This document shows positions 31,459-39,683 of a stretch of DNA of 64,000 nucleotides, piece after piece. Each line of letters starts with the position of its first letter. Position 1 is the first letter of the stretch. The notes under the pieces were generated by a model that saw nothing but the letters and a program-made list of their open reading frames with translations, did no database searches and was not told where the DNA came from. The DNA is from Spirochaetales bacterium (GTDB lineage Bacteria; Spirochaetota; Spirochaetia; Sphaerochaetales; Sphaerochaetaceae): positions 22,986 through 86,985 of the forward strand of contig JAQYHB010000022.1 of NCBI GenBank assembly GCA_028722305.1. The letters run 5' to 3'. The position numbers were made by a program, and so were the translations under genes.

Positions 31459-32172
31459 TTAGTTGCGGCGGCTACCGTTGCTGAAGAACCGTAGCAGGTA
31501 CAGGAAGATGTTCAGGAAATCCAGATACAGGTTCAGCGCGAAAATCACGCCAAGCTTGGAGAAGGTCTCCTCGTCCATGTCCCATGCGTATTGGTTGTTC
31601 ACCTGCACCACTTTCTGGGTATCCCACGCGGTCAAGCCCATGAAAATGACCACTCCAAGGAAGGAAAGGATGTAGTCCATGCCCGAAGAGCGGAAGAACA
31701 TGTTCATCAGGGTCGCAATCACCAGCCCCCACAGGGAAACCATCAGGTAGTAGCCCCAGGAATTCAGATCCCTCTTGGTCGTGGTGGCATACATGCTCAT
31801 GCCGAGAAACATCACCGCCGCGACGCTGAAGGCCTTGAAAATGGCGCCCAGATCGAAGACGTAGAAGATCGTGCTGAACATGATTCCGTTCAAGACCGAA
31901 TAGGCTATGAACGAACCGATGGCGGCGCCCTTGCTCATCGTCTGAAGCCGGGCGCCCAGGAAGAATACAAGCGCGAACTCGGCGACCACCAGCAAAAGCA
32001 TGGTCATTGGATTTCCATAGAAAACCCGCATCAAGCTCGGGTTGACGGCTACTCCGTAGGCGACAATGGCGGTCACCGCGAGCGCGAGAGTCATCCACAG
32101 GTATACGTTTCTCAAAAGGCTCTGCTCTCGGACTCTCACATCCCGGAGCATCTCCGCTTTCTGTTCAATCAT
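31459..32172 (-). CDS. Bax inhibitor-1/YccA-family membrane protein
   Basis: A 237-aa protein with seven hydrophobic segments. SLLRNVYLWMTLALAVTAIV is the first, GSFIAYSVLNGIMFSTIFYV and FLGMSMYATTTKRDL are conserved mid-protein, and VIFMGLTAWDTQKV with the later LYLDFLNIFLYLL (near-C-terminal Asp pair) is the family signature linked to pH-dependent Ca2+ leak. The length is typical. The ATG at 32172 follows AAGGAG. The promoter is TTGACG-17-TATCTT (32194-32222, minus strand). Confidence 0.92.
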   Translation of the reverse strand: MIEQKAEMLRDVRVREQSLLRNVYLWMTLALAVTAIVAYGVAVNPSLMRVFYGNPMTMLLLVVAEFALVFFLGARLQTMSKGAAIGSFIAYSVLNGIMFSTIFYVFDLGAIFKAFSVAAVMFLGMSMYATTTKRDLNSWGYYLMVSLWGLVIATLMNMFFRSSGMDYILSFLGVVIFMGLTAWDTQKVVQVNNQYAWDMDEETFSKLGVIFALNLYLDFLNIFLYLLRFFSNGSRRN

Positions 32173-32193
32173 GGCGTTCTCTCCTTATTTGTA

Positions 32194-32222
32194 AAGATAG
32201 GAAGGTTTTTCCCTCTCGTCAA
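32194..32222 (-). promoter_or_regulatory. BI-1 promoter
   Basis: TTGACG (32217-32222), a 17-bp spacer and TATCTT (32194-32199) on the minus strand. The AAGGAG ribosome site follows. Confidence 0.6.
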
Positions 32223-32301
32223 TGCGGGACTTGGCAGGTTCACCAATCTCCACACGGCGGCAACCCACCAGGTAAGCTAGGCAAGAGAAAGCAGGGGATG
32301 C

Positions 32302-32307
32302 TATACT
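32302..32307 (+). promoter_or_regulatory. -10 box of lipoprotein-rarA operon (leaderless type)
   Basis: TATACT exactly 6 nt before the ATG at 32314, so the predicted +1 is the A of the start codon. Confidence 0.55.
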
Positions 32308-32313
32308 TTTTCC

Positions 32314-33000
32314 ATGCGCTCCATCATCGCCCTCCTCCTTGCCCTTCTTTGCGTCTGTTGCTCCACCAGCAGCAAGGCCAAGGCTTCGTACAGCCAGCAG
32401 CAGGAGGAGGCCGCGCTCCGTTCCGCCCTTGTAGTGGCGTGCGAGCAGGTCGATCCGGACCTGTTTACCCGAATTCCGTTGGAAAGCTACTTGGGCGACC
32501 AGGCCAAGGCGATGGCTGAGCATTCAGAAATCCCGCTGATTCGTGACCGGCTGGAAAGTTGGAAAACCTCGATGGCCGAACTGTTCAGGCAGATGGCGGA
32601 GCAAAGCAAGATACTGGTGGAGGGGTATGCCTCCAGCCTGGTCATCGATGATCCGGGCAAGCTGATGGAACAGGACGACGGCATGTCGTCCTTGCTGGAA
32701 GAGCAAGCCGGAGCGCAGTGGCAGGCAAAAATCAGCCAAGAGCTGGAACCGGGGTTGACCGTGCTCCTCCACACCCTTTCCACCATCGCCACCGACTACG
32801 AGATCTGGGCGCGGGGCAAGCAGGCGACCAACAGCGGTTCCTACCCTGCCATCACCCTCCCCTCCATCGAGGACTTCGGCGTCTTCTTCCACGACCAGTT
32901 CCTCGCAGAACTGAAAAAGGAAGAGATCGACGTGCGCACCACCCCGAGGCCGCTGGGCACGGGAAGCCTGTATGAGTTTTTCAGCGGGAGGGAACACTGA
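32314..33000 (+). CDS. Exported (lipo)protein of unknown function
   Basis: A 228-aa protein starting MRSIIALLLALLCVCCSTSS, a short signal peptide with a CC pair in lipobox position (LCVCC). The mature part is alpha-helical, and the LVVACEQ and LGDQAKAMAEHSEIPLIRDR segments recall DUF4197-like helical lipoproteins, though I am not sure of that family. Its stop overlaps the rarA ATG by 1 nt (TGATG), so the two are translationally coupled. The start has no ribosome site. Confidence 0.75.
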   Translation: MRSIIALLLALLCVCCSTSSKAKASYSQQQEEAALRSALVVACEQVDPDLFTRIPLESYLGDQAKAMAEHSEIPLIRDRLESWKTSMAELFRQMAEQSKILVEGYASSLVIDDPGKLMEQDDGMSSLLEEQAGAQWQAKISQELEPGLTVLLHTLSTIATDYEIWARGKQATNSGSYPAITLPSIEDFGVFFHDQFLAELKKEEIDVRTTPRPLGTGSLYEFFSGREH

Positions 33001-35261
33001 TGGCGGACAAGCAGGATAGCGCGACATCCAGCCTTTTTTCCCTGGCTGCCCAGCGTGACGTGAAAAGCCAGCCCCTGGCCTACCGCATGCGGCCCCGGAC
33101 GCTCGATGAGTACATCGGGCAGGACCATATCGTCGGGAAGGGACGACTGCTCAGGCGTGCCATCCAGGCGGACCAGCTCTCCAGCGTCATCTTCTACGGT
33201 CCCCCGGGAACCGGGAAGACCACACTTGCCCGGGTAATCGCCAACACCACCAAGCGCCATTTCACCACGTTGAACGCCGTTCTCACCGGGGTAAAGGAAC
33301 TCCGCGAGGAAATCCAGCTGGCAAAGCAACGCATGGAGAACTACGGCCAAGGGACGATCCTGTTCGTCGACGAGGTGCACCGCTGGAACAAGAGCCAGCA
33401 GGACGCCCTGCTCCCCTGGGTGGAGAACGGCACGGTCATCTTCATCGGCGCAACCACGGAGAATCCCTTCTTCGAGGTCAATGCCGCGCTCGTCAGCCGC
33501 TCAAGAATCTTCCAGCTCAAGGCGCTGACCACCGACGACCTTCTCAAAATTGCCCAACAGGCGCTTCATGATCCGGAGCGGGGATACGGGAAGTATCACA
33601 TCTCGTTCGAGAAAGGAGCCCTGGATCATCTGGTCGAGGTGGCGGGTGGCGACGCCAGAAGCCTGCTCAACGCCCTTCAGCTGGCCGTCGAGACATCGGT
33701 CGAGCCCTTTCCTCCCGCCGACCCGGAACAGGAAATCCTGATCACCAAAGCGGCGGCCGAGGAGTCCATCCAGCGCAAGGTCGTCCTCTACGACAAGGAG
33801 GGCGACTACCACTTCGATGTGATCAGCGCCTTCATCAAGTCCCTGCGCGGCTCGGATCCCGATGCGGCGCTTTATTGGCTGGCGAAGATGGTGGCCGCGG
33901 GCGAGGATCCCCGCTTCATCTTCCGGCGCATGCTGATCAGCGCCTGCGAGGACATCGGACTGGCGGACCCGCAGGCGATTGTCGTCGTGCAAGCGGACGC
34001 GGACGCCTTCGACCGGATCGGGCTCCCCGAAGGACGATTCCACCTGACCCACGCCGCGCTCTATCTGGCGACCGCCCCGAAAAGCAATTCCGCCCTCGCC
34101 TTCTTCGACGCGCTGAAAACGGTCGAAGAAGAAAACGCCCAGACGGAAGTCCCCAACCACCTACGTGATGCCAGCCGGGATTCCAACGGATTCGGTCATG
34201 GGGAAGGATACCTCTACCCCCACTCCTACAAGGACCACTGGGTCGCCCAGCAATACCTGCCCACCAGCCTGCAGGGGAAAGTCTTCTACCAGCCTGGCGA
34301 CCTCGGCTACGAGAGGCAGATCCGCGAGCAGGTGTTGGAACGTCGCGAGGAACAGATCGAGAATGCGGCCATCGACGCCTACCAGGAAAACCTTTCCTAC
34401 TCTCCCGGGGACAAGCAGCGGGAGATGTGGGTCAACCGGACAATCAGCGAGCGGGGGACGATGCTCCGGAAACTGAAGGAAACGCTGTACGGGCAACTCG
34501 ACCTGCGGCGGAGCGACCGCGTGCTGGTGCTCAACGCCGGTTTCGGCATGTTGCTTTGGCCCGCCTACCGTCTCGTCCCCGAGGGCTTGGTGGTGGCGCA
34601 GGTGGAGAACCAGGACCAGGCCAGCTATATCGGCCAGTACGCCCAGACCCTTCCCGAACTTTCCCGACCGGAAATCCACTGCCAGAGCGTCGAGCGATTC
34701 TTCGGTTCCCTTGACCAAGGCCTGCTCTTCGAGGCCGTGGTAGGGAGGAACATCCTGAGCAAGCTCAGGGACGCGAAGGAGAGGATTTCCCTTCTTGCCG
34801 GCCACTTGGCCAAAGGGGGCGTCATCTCCCTCGCACAGGCAGTTCCCTCGGAAAGCAGCCGTTTGTCGGATTTCGTCACCGACAGCGATGCGAAAGCCAA
34901 GATGGTTGATTGCGAGAAAGCGCTTTTCAACGCTACGGGTCCGGCGCTCTCTTCCTGGACAGGGAGAGATCTGGAGCAGCTCCTCGCGGAAAGCGGGCTG
35001 TATGTCCATACCACCTACCAGGACCTGACGGAGGCGCGCGTGGTATCCTCGGAGAATCTCACCCGTTGGCTCGCCTCAAGCTACCAAGGATGCGAGCGTC
35101 TGGCAGGAAAATTGATTTCCCTGACGAAGGAACCGCTTTGCTGGCACACCAAGGTCGCCATCATCAAGGCAAGCAACGTCCCTCTGAAAGATGGACACAA
35201 GAACCCGAAACACGACGAGAACTGGCTGCAGATTGAATCCTCAGGATTAAAGAGTTGTTAA
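33000..35261 (+). CDS. rarA: RarA/MgsA AAA+ recombination factor fused to extra C-terminal domain
   Basis: A 753-aa protein. Residues 1-430 are a complete RarA, the clamp-loader-like AAA+ ATPase that acts at stalled forks: FYGPPGTGKTTLARVIANTT (Walker A), ILFVDEVHRWNKSQQDALLP (Walker B), FIGATTENPFFEVNAALVSR (sensor 1) and the tetramerisation region near DGEGYLYPHSY-like HGEGYLYPHSYKDHW. About 320 further residues follow. There, DRVLVLNAGFGMLLWPAYRL and GLVVAQVENQDQASYI look like a Rossmann, methyltransferase-like nucleotide-binding core, but no catalytic motif is evident. Spirochaete RarA proteins with such a fused domain are known. The role of the extension is unestablished. Confidence 0.9.
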   Translation: MADKQDSATSSLFSLAAQRDVKSQPLAYRMRPRTLDEYIGQDHIVGKGRLLRRAIQADQLSSVIFYGPPGTGKTTLARVIANTTKRHFTTLNAVLTGVKELREEIQLAKQRMENYGQGTILFVDEVHRWNKSQQDALLPWVENGTVIFIGATTENPFFEVNAALVSRSRIFQLKALTTDDLLKIAQQALHDPERGYGKYHISFEKGALDHLVEVAGGDARSLLNALQLAVETSVEPFPPADPEQEILITKAAAEESIQRKVVLYDKEGDYHFDVISAFIKSLRGSDPDAALYWLAKMVAAGEDPRFIFRRMLISACEDIGLADPQAIVVVQADADAFDRIGLPEGRFHLTHAALYLATAPKSNSALAFFDALKTVEEENAQTEVPNHLRDASRDSNGFGHGEGYLYPHSYKDHWVAQQYLPTSLQGKVFYQPGDLGYERQIREQVLERREEQIENAAIDAYQENLSYSPGDKQREMWVNRTISERGTMLRKLKETLYGQLDLRRSDRVLVLNAGFGMLLWPAYRLVPEGLVVAQVENQDQASYIGQYAQTLPELSRPEIHCQSVERFFGSLDQGLLFEAVVGRNILSKLRDAKERISLLAGHLAKGGVISLAQAVPSESSRLSDFVTDSDAKAKMVDCEKALFNATGPALSSWTGRDLEQLLAESGLYVHTTYQDLTEARVVSSENLTRWLASSYQGCERLAGKLISLTKEPLCWHTKVAIIKASNVPLKDGHKNPKHDENWLQIESSGLKSC

Positions 35262-35332
35262 ACCGTAGGTAGAACTGCTTTTTTATTGAATAAAAGAGTT
35301 TTTCAATTTGTCTTTTTCGTATGATTGTGGTA
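35262..35332 (+). other. Intergenic region rarA-XRE with hairpin
   Basis: AT-rich, with an inverted repeat ATTGAA / TTCAAT (35285-35290 and 35302-35307) enclosing T- and A-rich loop sequence. It could serve as a weak terminator for rarA. It also contains TTGTCT (35308-35313), a possible -35 for the next gene with a long 19-bp spacer. Confidence 0.35.
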
Positions 35333-35338
35333 TACACT
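35333..35338 (+). promoter_or_regulatory. -10 box of XRE gene (leaderless type)
   Basis: TACACT, 6 nt before the ATG at 35345. No ribosome site is present. Confidence 0.45.
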
Positions 35339-35344
35339 ATACGC

Positions 35345-35623
35345 ATGCGAACCATTGAAGAAAGTCAAAAATTGGTCATTGCACGGCTCAAGCATATGCG
35401 AGAGGAACGCAAGCTGTCCCAGATGGACCTGGCCCGCGCGGCCGGTATCTCCCAGAACATGATCACCTATATCGAGACCGGGAAGAGAACCCCGACATTG
35501 TCCACGTTGCTCAAACTCTGCGATGCGCTGAACATCAATCCGTCGGTATTGTTTACCGAGGAGAACGACGCGCACAAGGACGCGAAACGCGAAGTCCTCA
35601 ACTTGATCGAGCGGTATTTCTGA
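35345..35623 (+). CDS. XRE-family helix-turn-helix regulator
   Basis: A 92-aa protein. Residues 10-70 form a Cro/CI-type helix-turn-helix: LKHMREERKLSQMDLARAAG followed by ISQNMITYIETGKRTPTLST. The tail (ALNINPSVLFTEENDAHKDA) is short, with no effector or peptidase domain. It is monocistronic with its own terminator. The target is unknown; it lies beside rarA but no operator repeat was seen nearby. Confidence 0.9.
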   Translation: MRTIEESQKLVIARLKHMREERKLSQMDLARAAGISQNMITYIETGKRTPTLSTLLKLCDALNINPSVLFTEENDAHKDAKREVLNLIERYF

Positions 35624-35651
35624 TTTCCCGTCTCTTGCTTGCCTTGCACTG

Positions 35652-35683
35652 CATGCCATCCGAACCGGATGGCATGTTTCTTT
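35652..35683 (+). terminator. XRE gene terminator
   Basis: A perfect 11-bp stem, CATGCCATCCG / CGGATGGCATG (35652-35662, 35666-35676), with a 3-nt loop followed by TTTCTTT. Confidence 0.85.
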
Positions 35684-35695
35684 CGCCATTTCCCG

Positions 35696-36253
35696 TCATT
35701 TCTGGGTCTCTGGCAGCATCCCCCCCATCAGGGATGCCGCGGTCAGGGTGCTGACCATCACCCGGCTGTCCACGCTTTTGAGGATTCCGATGACCTGCTT
35801 GGCCCGTTTCCGGGGAATCAGCAGCATCAACAGGGGCCGGGCCTCTCCCTCTCTGCCACAGGCTTGGAGGCGGGACAGACCGTATCCGGCGCTCCGGAGC
35901 GCCTGCTCCGCGCTGTCTGCCAGGTGCGGCTCCATGTAGATGGCCTGGATCATGACGGTACCGAGGGCAAGATGCTCCTCGATGATGCTCCCCATCACTT
36001 GACCGAGGGCGAAAGCGATTGCAAGCAGGGAAAGACGGGTCAAGGTCACATTTCCGGTCAGGACGTTCGCAGCAATCAGGAACCAGCACAGGTACTCGAC
36101 CACGGCAACGCCAGCGCTCTGCCAACGCTGGCCCTTGACCACAAGTTGACTACGCAGGCAGGCAAGGGTCACTTCCAACAGCTTGCCGAAAAAGACGGCG
36201 AGAAGGGAAAGCGGTCCGCTTCCCTGCAGAAACGTATTGAGAGCATCCAGCAT
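35696..36253 (-). CDS. UPF0316/DUF2179 membrane protein
   Basis: A 185-aa protein. The first 90 residues form three membrane segments (the DUF5698-like part, with AVFFGKLLEVTLACLRSQLV and VAVVEYLCWFLIAANVLTG). The cytoplasmic DUF2179 domain follows (about residues 110-175: QALRSAGYGLSRLQACGREG, then MLLIPRKRAKQVIGILKSVD). The ATG at 36253 follows AAGGAG by six bases; the frame can extend upstream but without a ribosome site. The family is widespread and of unknown function, with a fold resembling YitT C-termini. Confidence 0.85.
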   Translation of the reverse strand: MLDALNTFLQGSGPLSLLAVFFGKLLEVTLACLRSQLVVKGQRWQSAGVAVVEYLCWFLIAANVLTGNVTLTRLSLLAIAFALGQVMGSIIEEHLALGTVMIQAIYMEPHLADSAEQALRSAGYGLSRLQACGREGEARPLLMLLIPRKRAKQVIGILKSVDSRVMVSTLTAASLMGGMLPETQK

Positions 36254-36314
36254 AGGGCACTCCTTGGAGATGATGGCCCCTACCATAGCATGGATGTGCC
36301 TTTTTTGCAAATCC

Positions 36315-36938
36315 TCACAATGAAAGGATTTTCGCGCTCTTCGTCGGATAGACGCAAAGCAGGAACCCTTCCTTCAGGACAACGCTCGCTTCCTTGCCGA
36401 CAAACGCGTTGCTGACCCCCATCGGATAGGTGCTTGAGAGCTCCCCGTCATACGGATAATCAAGGTCCCGCAGGACCACTTTCGCCGTTCCATCCAAGGC
36501 GAACAGGCTGAGGATGCCGGAGCTTGCGGCGTCGAAGCGGAGCACGTCGCCATCTTTGGCCACCAGCATCGACTGTTCGTCTCCCACAAGCATCCCCCGG
36601 GCACCTTGGGTGGCCAACCAGTGCAGGCATTGGATGTTGGCTATGCTGTGGTCCATCCTGCCCCCAAGGCCGCCGTAGATGACAAAACGGCTACATCCCG
36701 CCTTCAGCCCGGCCCGCAGCGCGCTCAACATGTCGGTATCGGCCTTGCGGACGGGAAGCTTGACGACATGCTCTCCCTCCGGCACATATCCGAGAGAATC
36801 AAAATCCCCAATCACCAGATTGGGGACGATATCACCGAGCTGGGCCTTCCCTCCATCGGCTGCGACAACATAATCCTGCGGAGATACCGACGGCCTCAGG
36901 GAGGTAGCCGCCGCCCCGAAAATCACGCACCGGCGCAT
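36315..36938 (-). CDS. thiN: Thiamine pyrophosphokinase
   Basis: A 207-aa enzyme that converts thiamine plus ATP to thiamine pyrophosphate. YVVAADGGKAQLGDIVPNLVIGDFDS carries the ADGG and GDFDS metal/ATP motifs (about residues 23-48). RKADTDMLSALRAGL and YGGLGGRMDHSIANIQCL are the thiamine-site signatures, and the C-terminal half is the beta-sandwich. The length is normal. It starts 3 nt after the 69-aa leader-like ORF, has no ribosome site of its own and is probably translated by coupling. Confidence 0.92.
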   Translation of the reverse strand: MRRCVIFGAAATSLRPSVSPQDYVVAADGGKAQLGDIVPNLVIGDFDSLGYVPEGEHVVKLPVRKADTDMLSALRAGLKAGCSRFVIYGGLGGRMDHSIANIQCLHWLATQGARGMLVGDEQSMLVAKDGDVLRFDAASSGILSLFALDGTAKVVLRDLDYPYDGELSSTYPMGVSNAFVGKEASVVLKEGFLLCVYPTKSAKILSL

Positions 36939-36941
36939 GTG

Positions 36942-37151
36942 TCAGCTCTGGCGGATGACGACTTCGGCTCTCTTCAGGGATACGTGCACCGACGTGCTCT
37001 CGTTGTTTGACTCGACAAGGTCATCCTTGGAGGTGATGCGCACCGGCATCTCCCCGGCAAGGTGAATCATCGCTACCTGCTGTCCTCCGTGAACCTCGTC
37101 AAGTTCGGAATCGCTCAACCTTCGGGCAACTCCTGATTTCGTGCTCTTCAT
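36942..37151 (-). CDS. 69-aa protein with RiPP-leader-like double-Gly motif
   Basis: The first 22 residues, MKSTKSGVARRLSDSELDEV plus HGG, end in LSDSELDEVHGG. This fits the LSxxELxxVxGG pattern of double-glycine and Nif11-type leader peptides, which are cut after GG by C39 peptidase-ABC exporters. The remaining 46 residues (QQVAMIHLAGEMPVRITSKD onward) are polar with no Cys, so they are not an obvious lanthipeptide or sactipeptide core. A perfect TATAAT (37158-37163) lies exactly 6 nt before the ATG. It is co-transcribed with thiN, 3 nt apart. No maturation enzyme or peptidase-exporter lies in the window. It may instead be an ordinary small protein with a chance motif. Confidence 0.55.
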   Translation of the reverse strand: MKSTKSGVARRLSDSELDEVHGGQQVAMIHLAGEMPVRITSKDDLVESNNESTSVHVSLKRAEVVIRQS

Positions 37152-37157
37152 ATCTTG

Positions 37158-37163
37158 ATTATA
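37158..37163 (-). promoter_or_regulatory. -10 box of small ORF-thiN operon (leaderless type)
   Basis: Consensus TATAAT on the minus strand, 6 nt before the ATG at 37151. No good -35 hexamer. Confidence 0.6.
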
Positions 37164-37250
37164 CGCGGGTTGTGCCTATTTGCCTAGTTCTTTTCCTCTT
37201 CGCTCCATTTCGGAACACCTACGCTCCGGGATTGCCTGGAAGGGTTCCGG

Positions 37251-39596
37251 TTAGGAAAAAAGCAACGCGATATGATAGACCGCGAAGGAAGCAACCCAAG
37301 CAATCAGGCACTGTTGGACAACCACGAACAGGGCCCATCGCCCGCCAAGCTCGCGCTTGATGGCGCTTACCGCGGCGACACAGGGCGTATAGAGCAGGCT
37401 GAACACCAGCAGGCTCAAAGCGGTAACCGGTCCGAGGACCATCTCCAGGCTTGAGGGGCTGCCAAACAGGACGTTCAACGTGGCGACCACGCTCTCCTTG
37501 GCCATGAAGCCGGTGATCAGGCTGCTGACGATGCGCCAATCGCCGAAGCCCAGCGGCCGGAAGATCGGCGTGATACAACGGGCTATGGAGGCAAGCAGGC
37601 TCTCCGACGAGTCGGCAACCGTCTGGAAATGCAGGCCAAAGGCCTGGAGGAACCAGATGACGATGGTGGCGACAAAGATGATCGTGAAGGCTCGGACCAA
37701 GAAATCCTTGGCCTTCTCCCACATCAGCTGAAGGACGCTCTTTGCGCTTGGCATCCGGTAGTTCGGAAGTTCCATGACGAAAGGAACCGGCTCCCCCTTG
37801 AAGCTGGTGCGGCGCATGACCAGAGCGCTGAGGACAGCGAAAAGGATACCGAACAGGTAGAGTCCGACCATCACCAGGGCGCCATGGCGGGGGAAGAAGG
37901 TCGAGGCGAAGAAGGCGTAGATGGGAAGCTTGGCGGTGCAGCTCATGAAGGGTGTCAGGAGAATCGTCATGCGTCTGTCCCGCTCGCTGGAAAGGGTCCG
38001 GCTCGCCATGACCGCGGGAACCGTGCAACCGAATCCGATGAGCATCGGCACGACCGAGCGCCCCGACAAGCCGATCTTGCGGAGCAGCGAGTCCATCACG
38101 AAAGCCACACGCGCCATATAGCCGGAATCCTCGAGCAGCGAAAGGAAGAAGAACAGGGTGACGATAATCGGCAGGAAGCTCAACACGCTGCCCACGCCAT
38201 TGAAGACGCCGTCGATGACCAAGGAGTGCAGGACCGGGTTCACGCCTGCGCGGGCCATGCCTTGGTCGCAGAGCTGGGTGACAGCGTCCACCCCCCGCGC
38301 CATCAAATCCTGCAGGAAGGCCCCGATCACGTTGAACGTCAGGAAAAAGACCAATGCCATGATGCCGATGAAAGCGGGAATGGCGGTCCGTCTGCCGGTC
38401 AAGAAGCGGTCAATCTTCTCGCTCCGCTGGCGGCTCTTGCTGGCATGGGTGCGCACGACGGTCTCGCTGCAGATGCCACGGATGAAGTCATAGCGCATGT
38501 CGGCCATGGCCGCGGCGCGGTCGAGGCCACGCTCGTCCTCCATCTGCTTGATGATATGCTCGATCATCTCCTTCTCGTTCTGGTCCAGGCCAAGGGCGTT
38601 GATGACCAAATGGTCACCCTCGACCACCTTGCTGGCGGCGAAACGGACGGGTATGTCGGCCCGTTGGGCGTGGTCCTCGATCAGGTGCATGATGGCGTGC
38701 AGGCATCGGTGGACCGCTCCACCATCCTCGTCCGGACTACAGAAGTCGGTACGCCCCGGCTTCTCCTGGTAGCGGGCGACGTGGATGGCATGGTCGATCA
38801 GCTCGTCGACACCTTCGTTCTTCGCGGCGGAAATGGGGATGACCGGGATGCCAAGCAGGGACTCCAACGCGTTGATATGGATGGTGCCCCCGCTCTCGCG
38901 GACCTCGTCCATCATGTTCAAGGCAAGCACCATCGGAACATCCAGCTCCATCAGCTGCATGGTCAGGTAGAGGTTGCGTTCGATGGCGGTGGCGTCGACG
39001 ATGTTGATGATCGCCTTGGGATGGTTCTGAAGTATGAAGCGACGGGTCACCAGCTCCTCATCCGAATAGGGACTCATCGAATAGATGCCCGGAAGGTCGG
39101 TCACTCGGGTGTTCCCGTGCCCGCGGATCACTCCATCCTTGCGGTCAACAGTGACGCCAGGAAAGTTTCCCACGTGCTGGTTGCTGCCGGTCAACTGGTT
39201 GAACAACGTCGTCTTGCCGCAGTTCTGGTTGCCAGCCAGAGCGAAGGTCAACAGCTCGTTCTCAGGAAGCGGGGTCTTCGTCCCCCTTGGCGCGTAGGGA
39301 GAATCCTCTCCGAGTCCCGGGTGGTCAATGTATCGATGGGGCTGTTTGGCCAGGTCTCCATCCGGGTCAGTGTGCACCCCGGTAATCGAGATCTGGGCGG
39401 CATCCGCCTTGCGCAAGGAGAGCTCGTAGCTCTGTACCCGGATTTCCATCGGGTCACCCGAAGGGGCGTACTTGACCAATTGGACCTCGGCGCCAGGAAG
39501 CAATCCCATGTCCAGGAAGTGCTGCCTCAGCGCCCCTTCCCCTCCAACCTTCGTGATTGACGCGCTTTTCCCAAGCGGAAGTTCGTCCAGTTGCAT
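37251..39596 (-). CDS. feoB: Ferrous iron transporter, FeoA-FeoB fusion
   Basis: A 781-aa protein. Residues 1-75 form a FeoA/SH3-like domain (LDELPLGKSASITKVGGEGA; RQHFLDMGLLPGAEVQLVKY). A complete FeoB follows: GNQNCGKTTLFNQLTG (G1), DLPGIYSMSPYSDEELVTRR (G3 and switch II), LNMMDEV (G4) and the membrane part with Gate motifs (LIGFGCTVPAVMASRTL; FMSCTAKLPIYAFF). About ten membrane segments are visible. It imports Fe2+ across the inner membrane in anaerobes. The ATG at 39596 has a G6 ribosome site, and a TTAG-N6-CTAA palindrome lies 17 bp upstream, suggesting iron-dependent repression. Confidence 0.92.
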   Translation of the reverse strand: MQLDELPLGKSASITKVGGEGALRQHFLDMGLLPGAEVQLVKYAPSGDPMEIRVQSYELSLRKADAAQISITGVHTDPDGDLAKQPHRYIDHPGLGEDSPYAPRGTKTPLPENELLTFALAGNQNCGKTTLFNQLTGSNQHVGNFPGVTVDRKDGVIRGHGNTRVTDLPGIYSMSPYSDEELVTRRFILQNHPKAIINIVDATAIERNLYLTMQLMELDVPMVLALNMMDEVRESGGTIHINALESLLGIPVIPISAAKNEGVDELIDHAIHVARYQEKPGRTDFCSPDEDGGAVHRCLHAIMHLIEDHAQRADIPVRFAASKVVEGDHLVINALGLDQNEKEMIEHIIKQMEDERGLDRAAAMADMRYDFIRGICSETVVRTHASKSRQRSEKIDRFLTGRRTAIPAFIGIMALVFFLTFNVIGAFLQDLMARGVDAVTQLCDQGMARAGVNPVLHSLVIDGVFNGVGSVLSFLPIIVTLFFFLSLLEDSGYMARVAFVMDSLLRKIGLSGRSVVPMLIGFGCTVPAVMASRTLSSERDRRMTILLTPFMSCTAKLPIYAFFASTFFPRHGALVMVGLYLFGILFAVLSALVMRRTSFKGEPVPFVMELPNYRMPSAKSVLQLMWEKAKDFLVRAFTIIFVATIVIWFLQAFGLHFQTVADSSESLLASIARCITPIFRPLGFGDWRIVSSLITGFMAKESVVATLNVLFGSPSSLEMVLGPVTALSLLVFSLLYTPCVAAVSAIKRELGGRWALFVVVQQCLIAWVASFAVYHIALLFS

Positions 39597-39612
39597 GCAA
39601 TACCCCCCAAAA

Positions 39613-39632
39613 AAGTTAGCTATCACTAACTT
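39613..39632. promoter_or_regulatory. Palindromic operator upstream of feoAB
   Basis: AAGTTAG-CTATCA-CTAACTT, a perfect 7-bp inverted repeat with a 6-nt centre. It resembles DtxR/IdeR-type iron boxes. A TTGACA lies further upstream on the minus strand (39661-39666), but no clear -10 was identified. Confidence 0.55.
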
Positions 39633-39683
39633 CTGATATTTTCCGTATCTCCCTCAGCAGTGTCAAGAGGATGCGGACGCAAC

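Noticed and set aside
37629..39560. A 643-codon plus-strand frame opposite feoAB
   Set aside because: Composition is His/Asp/Val-rich as expected from antisense of the GTPase and membrane codons. No start signal or motif.
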